11,303 nt of DNA from an uncultured Collinsella sp. (GTDB lineage Bacteria > Actinomycetota > Coriobacteriia > Coriobacteriales > Coriobacteriaceae). The position numbers and the translations under genes were made by a program. The notes under the pieces are model-generated. The model ran no database searches. It was not told the DNA's origin and saw only the letters and a list, made by a program, of their open reading frames with translations. The stretch spans positions 1-11,303 of the forward strand of contig CABUQI010000032.1 of assembly GCA_902493545.1 (NCBI GenBank), in the 5' to 3' direction. Of this stretch, positions 1 through 5,956 are shown piece after piece. The stretch's first letter is position 1. Every line of letters begins with the position of its first letter.

Positions 1-1197
1 GCCCCGGCGGCATCCGCTGCCCCCGCTGCTACGTCCGCGCGCCAGGGCGGTATGCCTTGGGACCGGGGTGCTGCTGTTCCGGCTGCCCAGCCTTCGCCCC
101 GTTCTGCGTCCGTGTCAGCTTCCAAGCCTGCAGCGCCTGCACCTCAGCCTGCGCCGGCTCCGACGCCTCAGCCCGTTGCGGCCCCCGCGCCTGCCATCGC
201 TCCGGCACCTAATCCCCAGTCCAACAATGCCGCCCAGGTTGCCGTCGCCGGTGCTGCCGAGACGCCCGCGGTCGAGGATGCCGGAGAGCTGCAGCGCAAA
301 TGGGCCGAGGTTGTCGAGCGTGTCAAGGCACGTCAGGCTTCCTACGCAGGGCTTTTGCTCAACGCCCGCGCCACGGCCGACGACGGCTCCAAGCTCACGG
401 TCTCGTTCCCCGCGGGTTCTACCTTTGCCATTAAGATGCTCGGTCGCGCCGATACGCAGTCGGTGGTCCTGCCGACGGTCTGCGCGGTCTTCGGTCGTCG
501 TACCGTCGACTATGTCCTGGATGGGGGTGGCACGCCGGCTCCTCAACATGAGGAGCATTCTCCATCTGCACGGGCTGCGGCATCTGCGGACCCGCAACCC
601 GTGTCCTCGGCGGCCCCTGTATCCTCGAGCGCCAGCGCGCCGCAGCAGCAAGCGGCGCCGGTAGCGGCATCGACCCCGTCGGCGCCTAAGCCCGCAGCGC
701 CCAAACCGGCTGCTCCGACACCCGCGCCCAAGCCCGTCTCGCCCGCGCCCAAGTCGTCTGACCTGGGCAAAGCCCCCTGGCTACGCTCCGACAACCCCGC
801 CGGCGCTCCTGCCACGGGTAAGCTCCCGACCGAGCCCGCACCTTGTGCGCCCGAGCGCTCGGCTGCCCCCAAGGCTCAGCCTGTCGCGCAGTCCGCGCCG
901 TGGGAATCCGAGCAGGTTCCCTACGACGATGCCATGGTCGGCGGCTTTGCCGGCGATGCGAGCGGGGACGATCTGCCTCCGTTCGACGTGCCGGGTGCGG
1001 CGTCCGCGCCCAAGTCCGCTGCAACTGCCCCCAAAGAGGAGGACGCTCCTGCAGCGCCTTGGGAGTCCAACCCCGGTGCGGGCAGCCCCTTCGGCCATCA
1101 GGGTGCAGCCCCGAGCATCCCGCAGACCGAGGACGAGGCCAAAGCCCTCATCCGCAGCGTCTTCGGCCAGTCCACCATCTTCAAGCCGGTGGAGTAG
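1..1197 (+). CDS. dnaX: DNA polymerase III subunit gamma/tau, C-terminal part (5' partial)
   Basis: The frame is open from base 1 to a TAG at 1195-1197 (398 codons). The gene starts upstream, so the AAA+ ATPase clamp-loader part is outside the window. What remains resembles the variable tau region. It has a Pro/Ala-rich linker (about nt 70-270), a compact charged segment with LQRKWAEVVERVKARQ followed by VSFPAGSTFAIKMLG (about nt 283-528), a second long Pro/Ala/Lys-rich linker, and a short C-terminal helix ending ALIRSVFGQSTIFKPVE. The compact segment probably corresponds to the tau domain that contacts the replicative polymerase; that is inference from position and composition. The identification is supported by ybaB and recR downstream, the classical dnaX neighbours. 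Pro-Trp motifs recur four times in the tail (near nt 52-60, 772-780, 895-903, 1054-1062). The protein is cytoplasmic, in the replisome. No terminator is visible in the 21 bases before the convergent gene. Confidence 0.88.
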   Translation, partial: APAASAAPAATSARQGGMPWDRGAAVPAAQPSPRSASVSASKPAAPAPQPAPAPTPQPVAAPAPAIAPAPNPQSNNAAQVAVAGAAETPAVEDAGELQRKWAEVVERVKARQASYAGLLLNARATADDGSKLTVSFPAGSTFAIKMLGRADTQSVVLPTVCAVFGRRTVDYVLDGGGTPAPQHEEHSPSARAAASADPQPVSSAAPVSSSASAPQQQAAPVAASTPSAPKPAAPKPAAPTPAPKPVSPAPKSSDLGKAPWLRSDNPAGAPATGKLPTEPAPCAPERSAAPKAQPVAQSAPWESEQVPYDDAMVGGFAGDASGDDLPPFDVPGAASAPKSAATAPKEEDAPAAPWESNPGAGSPFGHQGAAPSIPQTEDEAKALIRSVFGQSTIFKPVE

Positions 1198-1218
1198 CTG
1201 TACGGGCGGGTATACTGC

Positions 1219-1692
1219 TCAAGAAGAGATCTCTTTGTCCGGGCGCATCTGTATTTCGGACATGTGCAACGTAGCGCCGCGTATATCGCATTCGAGCAGA
1301 CAGGTGCGTGACGGTCGGCCTAGGATGCTGAGGTCGATACGATACGTCGCATGGCTGTCCGTGTATTCGACTTGCTCGGCGTTGACGGTTGCTCCGATTG
1401 TCGATAAAGAGCCCGGTTCGGCATCGACAATCTTGGAGTCCTTTATCTTGACCTTGAACTCTTGGTAGAGGGACGGGCTGTTGTAGTAAACGGTTCGGGT
1501 TCCGTCGGTGCACTCATCGGTCGCTTCCCATTTGACGGTGGGCTGGTCCGAGTTGGCTATCAGCAGTTCTGCTCCAAAGGCTATAGCATGGGTGATGACA
1601 ACCAGCAATGCCCAGCCGACAAAGAGATAGGGAACCACATATGCGACGGGGTGTTTTGAGCGGATGTTTTGGAGCGCGTCGGGGACATTCAT
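1219..1692 (-). CDS. hypothetical single-pass membrane protein
   Basis: This is a 157-residue protein that I do not recognise. Residues about 16-45 are a hydrophobic stretch (AYVVPYLFVGWALLVVITHA and following), with Arg and Lys at 11-13 on the N-terminal side, so the roughly 110-residue remainder is probably exported and membrane-anchored. That part is polar and looks beta-rich, with three cysteines (C61, C131, C135), two of them three residues apart in CLLEC. The start is well supported: on the minus strand GGAGGT (1698-1703) lies five bases before the ATG, and a perfect TATAAT (1727-1732) would give a leader of about 28 bases. The gene is convergent with dnaX, with only 21 bases between the stops, and separates dnaX from ybaB-recR. 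Its base composition is visibly less GC-rich than its neighbours, which fits an accessory insertion. No function can be assigned. Confidence 0.72.
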   Translation of the reverse strand: MNVPDALQNIRSKHPVAYVVPYLFVGWALLVVITHAIAFGAELLIANSDQPTVKWEATDECTDGTRTVYYNSPSLYQEFKVKIKDSKIVDAEPGSLSTIGATVNAEQVEYTDSHATYRIDLSILGRPSRTCLLECDIRGATLHMSEIQMRPDKEISS

Positions 1693-1697
1693 GGGGC

Positions 1698-1703
1698 ACC
1701 TCC
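1698..1703 (-). promoter_or_regulatory. Shine-Dalgarno of the minus-strand membrane gene
   Basis: The minus strand reads GGAGGTGCCCCATG. A full GGAGGT sits five bases before the ATG at 1692, which fixes that start codon. Confidence 0.75.
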
Positions 1704-1726
1704 AAATTACTATCTATGACAATCAA

Positions 1727-1732
1727 ATTATA
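1727..1732 (-). promoter_or_regulatory. -10 box of the minus-strand membrane gene
   Basis: A perfect TATAAT lies on the minus strand, 34 bases upstream of the start codon, placing the transcript start near 1720. No TTGACA-like -35 is present at 17 bases (the hexamer there reads AGGCGG). The promoter may therefore need an activator. The left arm of the inverted repeat at 1742-1796 covers the spacer and -35 zone. Confidence 0.55.
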
Positions 1733-1741
1733 CCCTGCCGC

Positions 1742-1806
1742 CATGTGCGCCGCCTCGAGCAGCGGTTCGGCATTTAGCTATTTAGTGGCGCACATGAAAT
1801 GCCGGA
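1742..1806. repeat. two interlocked inverted repeats
   Basis: CATGTGCGCC at 1742-1751 is repeated perfectly inverted at 1787-1796 (GGCGCACATG). Between these arms TTCGGCATTT (1766-1775) finds a 9-of-10 inverted partner at 1797-1806 (AAATGCCGGA), directly abutting the second arm. The order is a-b-a'-b', so the two stems cannot nest. In RNA they would be mutually exclusive hairpins or a pseudoknot; in DNA they could be two operators. Confidence 0.6.
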
Positions 1807-1834
1807 TTCGGCTCTACTAGATTGAGTATGCGAT

Positions 1835-1869
1835 ATTATGCAACCTTGCATAATTCGACCTTGCATAAT
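1835..1869. promoter_or_regulatory. operator-like cluster of three TTGCATAAT half-sites
   Basis: ATTATGCAA (1835-1843), a CC spacer and TTGCATAAT (1846-1854) form a perfect 9-2-9 palindrome. A third half-site, TTGCATAAT at 1861-1869, follows in direct orientation with a 15-base period; the direct repeat is ACCTTGCATAAT, 12 bases. The cluster is strikingly AT-rich in a GC-rich region and lies about 80 bases upstream of the likely ybaB -10. It looks like a binding site for a dimeric regulator. The regulator is unknown. Confidence 0.5.
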
Positions 1870-1946
1870 CTTGGGGGCGCATCACGCTCCAGGACATGTA
1901 TATCGACTGAGGTAGTGTGTCCGCCCCGCTTGCTTGCCCCGCGCCG

Positions 1947-1955
1947 TGGTACGAT
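1947..1955 (+). promoter_or_regulatory. probable extended -10 promoter of ybaB-recR
   Basis: TGGTACGAT is an extended -10 (TG, one base, TACGAT). A poor -35 (TTGCTT at 1930-1935) lies 14 bases away, so recognition would depend on the TG. Transcription would start near 1962, giving a leader of about 70 bases before ybaB. Confidence 0.4.
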
Positions 1956-1982
1956 TTTTGAGTTTGAAAGTCCCGCCGTGCT

Positions 1983-2017
1983 CCGGCTGCCCTTGCAGCT
2001 CGGCGTGCGGCCGCACG
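1983..2017 (+). other. two small stem-loops in the ybaB leader
   Basis: CCGGCTGC pairs with GCAGCTCGG around a CCTT loop (1983-2003, one bulged T). It is followed at once by the perfect 14-base palindrome CGTGCGGCCGCACG (2004-2017), which ends one base before the AAAGGAG Shine-Dalgarno (2019-2025). The structures may affect ribosome access; no T-run follows, so they are not a terminator. Confidence 0.4.
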
Positions 2018-2030
2018 TAAAGGAGCCATC

Positions 2031-2351
2031 ATGGCCGGTATGAACATGCAGCAGATGATGAAGCAGGCTCGCAAGATGCAGGAGCAGCTTGCCGCCGCGC
2101 AGGAGAACCTCAAGTCCCAGACCGTCGACGCCTCTGCCGGCGGCGGTATGGTCAAGGTGACCGTTAACGGCGAGATGGAGCTCGTCAACCTCACCATCGA
2201 CCCCGATGCGCTCGATCCCGAGGACGTCGATATGCTGCAGGACATGATCATGGCTGCCGTCAACGAGGCCGTCCGCGGCGTCAACGAGCTCGCCAACAAG
2301 CAGATGGGCGCCATCACCGGCGGCCTCAACATCCCGGGCATGCCGTTCTAA
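2031..2351 (+). CDS. ybaB: YbaB/EbfC family nucleoid-associated protein
   Basis: This is a 106-residue protein of normal family length. It has the family hallmarks: a Met/Gln-rich amphipathic N-terminal helix (MNMQQMMKQARKMQEQLAAA), a short beta core with GGGMVKVTVNGEMELVNLTIDP, and a C-terminal helix with VNEAVRGVNELANKQMG ending in a Gly/Pro-rich tail. Members form tweezer-like homodimers that bind DNA and are almost always encoded between dnaX and recR, as here. AAAGGAG (2019-2025) lies five bases before the ATG and supports the start. recR follows after 13 bases, so the two genes are almost certainly co-transcribed. The protein is cytoplasmic, on the nucleoid. Its exact role is unsettled in the family; effects on gene expression and on recombination are the usual proposals. 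Confidence 0.95.
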   Translation: MAGMNMQQMMKQARKMQEQLAAAQENLKSQTVDASAGGGMVKVTVNGEMELVNLTIDPDALDPEDVDMLQDMIMAAVNEAVRGVNELANKQMGAITGGLNIPGMPF

Positions 2352-2364
2352 GACACACATATAA

Positions 2365-2961
2365 ATGAGCGCAAATCACAGTCTGCAAAAACTGCTCGAT
2401 GAACTGGGCCGTCTGCCGGGCATTGGTCCCAAGTCGGCCCAGCGCATCGCCTATTACCTGCTCGAGGCCGATGCCGAGGAGGCCCGCCGCCTGGCCGAGG
2501 CCATCCTGGAGGTCAAGCAGGAGGTCCACTTTTGCAGCCGCTGCTTTAACTACGCCACGGCCGACGAGTGCTCCATCTGCCAGGACCCGATGCGCGATAC
2601 CACTCGCATTTGCGTGGTGGGCGAGCCGCGCGATGTCCAGGCGATCGAGCGCACGGGCAGCTACCACGGCCTCTACCACGTATTGGGCGGCGTGATCAGT
2701 CCCATGGACAAGATTGGCCCCGAGCAGTTGCACATCCGCGAGCTGCTGGCGCGTCTGGGCCACGAGGATATCCATGAGGTCATCATTGCCACCAACCCCA
2801 ATATTGAGGGCGAGACCACGGCGAGCTATCTGGCCCGTACCATCAAGCCGTTGGGCGTCGAGGTGTCGCGTCTGGCAAGCGGCCTTCCCGTGGGCGGCGA
2901 CTTGGAGTATGCCGACGAGCTTACGCTTGGCCGCGCCATCGAGGCCCGCCGCGCGATTTAG
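2365..2961 (+). CDS. recR: recombination mediator protein RecR
   Basis: The 198-residue length is exactly typical of RecR. Residues 1-35 carry the helix-hairpin-helix (LGRLPGIGPKSAQRIAYYLL). C57, C60, C69 and C72 form the Cys4 zinc finger (CSRC ... CSIC). Residues about 80-175 are the Toprim domain, with ICVVGEPRD (conserved acid E87) and ATNPNIEGETTASYLAR. The C-terminal part with GLPVGGDLEYADELTLGRAI is the family signature. RecR works with RecO and RecF to load RecA onto SSB-coated single-stranded gaps in the cytoplasm. The ATG at 2365 has no clear Shine-Dalgarno; it lies 13 bases after the ybaB stop, so translation is probably coupled to ybaB. The identification is secure; only the precise start is not proved by a ribosome site. 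Confidence 0.97.
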   Translation: MSANHSLQKLLDELGRLPGIGPKSAQRIAYYLLEADAEEARRLAEAILEVKQEVHFCSRCFNYATADECSICQDPMRDTTRICVVGEPRDVQAIERTGSYHGLYHVLGGVISPMDKIGPEQLHIRELLARLGHEDIHEVIIATNPNIEGETTASYLARTIKPLGVEVSRLASGLPVGGDLEYADELTLGRAIEARRAI

Positions 2962-2998
2962 GTGGCGAGCCTGCTCCTGCCGTATGTTTTCCTCGCGA

Positions 2999-3028
2999 CG
3001 CACGGGGTAGTCATAATTTCCCCGTGCG
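2999..3028. repeat. stem-loop downstream of recR
   Basis: CGCACGGGG (2999-3007) and CCCCGTGCG (3020-3028) form a perfect 9-bp stem with a 12-base AT-rich loop. No T-run follows on either strand, so it is not a standard intrinsic terminator. It may protect the recR mRNA 3' end or be an interspersed palindromic repeat. Confidence 0.5.
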
Positions 3029-3036
3029 ACTGTGAG

Positions 3037-3052
3037 TTTGTTGTGCAACAAA
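3037..3052. promoter_or_regulatory. operator-like 16-base palindrome
   Basis: TTTGTTG, TG, CAACAAA is a perfect 7-2-7 palindrome in the recR/kinase-operon gap, about 90 bases upstream of the -10 of the kinase operon. Nearby are GGATGC/GCATCC (3078-3097, loop of 8), two direct copies of GATGCTTC (3053-3060 and 3079-3086) and the 8-base palindrome TTGCGCAA (3114-3121). A regulator site is plausible but unproved. Confidence 0.35.
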
Positions 3053-3113
3053 GATGCTTCGTATCCGCTTATCGCATGGATGCTTCCGCTCGCATCCTTA
3101 ATTTGTCCATTCG

Positions 3114-3144
3114 TTGCGCAACCTTTTTGGTTCGCTGATACACT
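3114..3144 (+). promoter_or_regulatory. promoter of the kinase operon
   Basis: TGATACACT (3136-3144) is an extended -10 (TG, one base, TACACT). TTGCGC at 3114-3119 is a possible -35 with a long 19-base spacer. Transcription would start near 3150-3152. That is within a base or two of an ATG at 3150 which is in frame with the first gene of the operon. Confidence 0.45.
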
Positions 3145-3166
3145 CAAATATGGATTCGAATGAATG

Positions 3167-3191
3167 CGCCGCTCCCGAGCGGCGTGTTTTT
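3167..3191 (+). terminator. intrinsic terminator-like hairpin in the kinase-operon leader
   Basis: CGCCGCT and AGCGGCG form a perfect 7-bp GC-rich stem with a CCCG loop (3167-3184), followed by TGTTTTT (3185-3191). It has the form of a rho-independent terminator. It ends only three bases before the Shine-Dalgarno GGAGGAG (3195-3201) of the next gene, so there is no room for a promoter after it. It could end recR transcription, but any transcript of the kinase operon from upstream must pass it, which suggests attenuation. Confidence 0.6.
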
Positions 3192-3206
3192 GTTGGAGGA
3201 GAACGC

Positions 3207-4112
3207 ATGCGGCCCGGTGGCACTCAGACAAAGCGCGGCGCCGCGGTGCGCATACGACGCCGACTGGGCTTGGCGCCGCGGGCGTACGCACTGCTATCGT
3301 GCTCGCTGGTGCTGGTCATAGCTGGCGTTTCTGCCTATGGCATGACCGTGCCGTCCATGATGCAGGCGCATGCCGCACGCGAACCGCGCGTGGGGCATGA
3401 GGTCAAAAGCGATCTGGGCACCACGACTGGATATGCTTGGGCAAGTGTGGTCGGGCATATTGTGTTTGGCACCGACGATGCGGACGGCGCCGAGGCCCCG
3501 GACAACGAAGTCACGCTTGCCAATGGCAAAACCATCGTGCTTACCAACACCAAGATCATCGATCGATTGTCCAACAATAGCGTGGCGGCAACGGTGAATA
3601 AGGTCGAGCAGCAAAAGGAGCAGGACGCCCAGCAGTCCGGAAAGCCCAGTAGCTCGGATACTTCTGGCTCCGGCTCGGATTCATCGAGTTCGGGCGGCGG
3701 CTCTGGGTCGGGTTCCTCTACCGGAGGGCCTGGAAACGGCGGCTCGACGGGCGGCAACACTGACAACGATGCAAACTCCGGCGGCCTTTCCGCTGCTGAG
3801 GAAGAGAGCATTCACAGTTGGCTTGTGACCAAGTACAACATGCTCGACGGCTATGTTTCTCGTGCCAATGACGTGGTCTCGACCTATAACTCTACGGGAG
3901 ATCCCAGGCCGTGCGACAGCCTGGTCGGGGAGATGTTTGTCATTCGAGCCGAGTTCGGTCGTCAGACATTCTCGCCCCGGTCAAGGTGGTATCAGCAGTA
4001 TGCCAATCTGTGGGGCTGTTACACCAACCTATGTCAATGGGTCGGCCATTACGGCGATGATGACGTCGCGCTCGGTAACTTCAACAATAACGTGGCGGCG
4101 CTTGCCCTATGA
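3207..4112 (+). CDS. membrane-anchored extracytoplasmic protein of the kinase operon
   Basis: This is a 301-residue protein of unknown family. A basic N-terminus (KRGAAVRIRRR) precedes one hydrophobic helix at about 26-46 (YALLSCSLVLVIAGVSAYGM), giving a signal anchor. The next 100 residues are polar. Residues about 146-193 are a Ser/Gly/Asn low-complexity linker, as in cell-wall-spanning stalks. The C-terminal domain (about 194-301) is rich in aromatic residues, with C236, C271 and C276 and WYQQYANLWGCYTNLCQWVG. The ATG at 3207 is chosen because GGAGGAG (3195-3201) lies five bases upstream; an in-frame ATG at 3150 would add 19 residues and could act as a leaderless start. The stop overlaps the kinase start in ATGA, so the two proteins are translationally coupled. 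By context it may sense or present a signal for the kinase, which has no extracellular domain of its own. Confidence 0.8.
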   Translation: MRPGGTQTKRGAAVRIRRRLGLAPRAYALLSCSLVLVIAGVSAYGMTVPSMMQAHAAREPRVGHEVKSDLGTTTGYAWASVVGHIVFGTDDADGAEAPDNEVTLANGKTIVLTNTKIIDRLSNNSVAATVNKVEQQKEQDAQQSGKPSSSDTSGSGSDSSSSGGGSGSGSSTGGPGNGGSTGGNTDNDANSGGLSAAEEESIHSWLVTKYNMLDGYVSRANDVVSTYNSTGDPRPCDSLVGEMFVIRAEFGRQTFSPRSRWYQQYANLWGCYTNLCQWVGHYGDDDVALGNFNNNVAALAL

Positions 4113-5953
4113 TGACCGATCTTGCATCCACCACACCACAATCGCTCGGTCGCGATCCCATGGTCGGCCTGCGCCTGGCGCGTGTCGACGGGTTTGAGCC
4201 GGCCATTGCGCTCGGTCAGGACGAACTGCCTGCCTATCTGCGTCGTTTTACGATGCTGTTTGCCGACGATGCCACCATGCGCCGTGGCGGTATCGGCCGC
4301 GTGACGCGTGCCGTCAACGCCCAAGGCGAGGCCGTGGCACTCAAGCAGCTCATCTTGCCGACGCGCGATGAGTTTGACGACGATGCCGCTCACGAGGCGC
4401 TGGTCGCCAAGTTCAAGGCGGCGTTTCGCGAGGAATACGAATGCCATCGCGCCCTTTCGGGCCTTAAGGGCTTTCCCCGCCTCTATGGCTGGGGCGAGGT
4501 CGACGGTGTGCCTGCAATTGTCATGGAATGGGTCGAGGGCGAGACGCTTGCCCGCTTGCGTTCGCGACTCGCCGTGGACGATGCCGGACGCCTGTCGCCG
4601 CTTGTGGCGGCGCGTCTGGGTCGCGACCTGTTCGATCTGCTCTGCCGTATGAGCCTGGTGGGTGAGGGCTTTGTCCATCGCGATATCTCGCCCGCTAATA
4701 TTATGGTGCGCACGGCGCGTCTACCGCTTGACCGGCAGCTTGCCGAGGGCACCTTTGACCTGTGCCTGATCGACTTTGGCTCGTCGCTGGCGCTTGAGCC
4801 TGCGTCGGCCGTGGCCGGTACCGGCGGCAAGGCATCCTTTACCGAGCGCTATGCCACGCTGCGTCGCGCGACGGTTGCCTATGCCCCGCCCGAGATGCTC
4901 ACCGACGATATTCCCGATCTGCGCGCTTTGCGTATGTCGCCGGCGATCGACGTCTATGCCGCGGCAAGCACGGTTTACGAGCTCATTGCCGGCGTCGCGC
5001 CATACGAAGCCGCGCCGAGCACTTCGGGCACCTCGGGTTCGCGCAAAAAGACGCGCGACATCGCGAGCCCCTACCGTCTCAAGATGGACACGCGGCCCGA
5101 CTATCCCATTGGTGCCCATGCGCCCGGTTGTGATTTGACTCAGCTGCTTCGTCGTGAGCCCGATGTGGCGCTCGCCGCGGCCGAGCAGGCCCAGCAGCTA
5201 GGGCTTGAGCCGGATTCCGAAGAGCTACGCGATGCGCTGGCGTTTGTCGATGCCCAGCTGTTCGACGTGGTGATGGCCTGTCTGTCCAGCCATCAAAAAG
5301 ATCGTCCCGAGCCGGCGGCGGTCGAGGCGGCGCTCTCGGCGTTTTGTGACCACTATGCGCAAAATGTCGGCCGTTCGCTCCGCGGCGAGCCGCTCACGCC
5401 GTGCCCCATGGATGCGTCTGGCCGCGCGGTTCGTCGCGCGCTGATGGTCGGCGCGACGGTCGTCTGTGGCGTGGTTTGGGCTGTGATCGTGGTTTCGGCC
5501 GCGCTGCTGGCGTCGGGCGCTCGCGTGACGGCGACTTTGGGATCGCTCGTGTGGTCTGGGTCGCTACCGGGTATTATTGCCGCACTGGCGTTGGCGCTGC
5601 CAGGCATAGCCGGCGTTGCCGCGGGGGCACTTGCGCGCGATCGGCGCTCGGGCTTCCTGCAGGGTGTGCTTGCGCTTTCTGCCTGCGAGGTTCCGGTGCT
5701 GGTTGTGGCTGCATGTAGCGTATTTTCCCAACGCGCCGTGATGGGTGGCCTTGTTGCCGCTCTGGTTGCAACCTATACGCTTACGTGGTTTTTGCTTGCG
5801 ATGGGCTTTGCCTTTGAACTTCCCGCTTCGGCACCGCGACGCACAGAAGCCCAGATGGCGACTCCGCTTGCCGGTGGAGCCGCAGCTGCCCGTACTTTTG
5901 GCGGACCTGTCGAAGTATCGTCCGATTCTATTTCTACGACCAAGGAGGCCTAG
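4109..5953 (+). CDS. membrane-bound serine/threonine protein kinase
   Basis: This is a 614-residue Hanks-type kinase. The glycine loop RGGIGRV is at about 59-65, the ATP-binding lysine is K79 in VALK, the catalytic loop HRDISPANIM is at 190-199 (D192, N197), the metal-binding DFG is at 222-224, and APPE is at 259-262, followed by DVYAAASTVYELIAGVAPY. All catalytic residues are present, so it should be active. After the kinase domain come four predicted membrane helices (about 444-466, 485-509, 515-539, 543-569) and a short cytoplasmic tail rich in Ser/Thr. Unlike PknB/PrkC there is no PASTA or other large extracellular domain. The start ATGATG overlaps the preceding stop by four bases; a second ATG at 4112 is an equally possible start. 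No strong Shine-Dalgarno is seen, which fits coupling. The FHA gene follows after three bases. The kinase presumably phosphorylates its FHA partner, the membrane protein or unknown targets. Confidence 0.92.
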   Translation: MMTDLASTTPQSLGRDPMVGLRLARVDGFEPAIALGQDELPAYLRRFTMLFADDATMRRGGIGRVTRAVNAQGEAVALKQLILPTRDEFDDDAAHEALVAKFKAAFREEYECHRALSGLKGFPRLYGWGEVDGVPAIVMEWVEGETLARLRSRLAVDDAGRLSPLVAARLGRDLFDLLCRMSLVGEGFVHRDISPANIMVRTARLPLDRQLAEGTFDLCLIDFGSSLALEPASAVAGTGGKASFTERYATLRRATVAYAPPEMLTDDIPDLRALRMSPAIDVYAAASTVYELIAGVAPYEAAPSTSGTSGSRKKTRDIASPYRLKMDTRPDYPIGAHAPGCDLTQLLRREPDVALAAAEQAQQLGLEPDSEELRDALAFVDAQLFDVVMACLSSHQKDRPEPAAVEAALSAFCDHYAQNVGRSLRGEPLTPCPMDASGRAVRRALMVGATVVCGVVWAVIVVSAALLASGARVTATLGSLVWSGSLPGIIAALALALPGIAGVAAGALARDRRSGFLQGVLALSACEVPVLVVAACSVFSQRAVMGGLVAALVATYTLTWFLLAMGFAFELPASAPRRTEAQMATPLAGGAAAARTFGGPVEVSSDSISTTKEA

Positions 5954-5956
5954 GTC

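Larger units (their letters stand above)
1693..2030. other. 338-base regulatory region between divergent genes
   Basis: No credible gene is present. From left to right it holds the minus-strand promoter (1727-1732), two interlocked inverted repeats (1742-1806), a cluster of three TTGCATAAT half-sites (1835-1869), an extended -10 promoter for ybaB (1947-1955) and two small stem-loops in the ybaB leader (1983-2017). I looked for an SRP RNA gene, which often lies near dnaX and ybaB, and did not see its conserved GGAAGCAG-type core. No tRNA fold was recognised. Confidence 0.6.

Noticed and set aside
1224..1235. The palindrome AAGAGATCTCTT between dnaX and the minus-strand gene
   Set aside because: It lies inside the last codons of the minus-strand gene, is short and loopless, and no T-run suggests termination.
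1871..2030. A possible SRP RNA (ffs) gene near dnaX and ybaB
   Set aside because: GGACA/TGTCC and GGGGG/CCCC pairings suggested a hairpin, but the conserved GGAAGCAG-type apical core is absent.
2326..3291. A minus-strand frame opposite recR reaching into the kinase-operon leader
   Set aside because: It is antisense to RecR, whose motifs are all present on the plus strand. It has no ribosome site.
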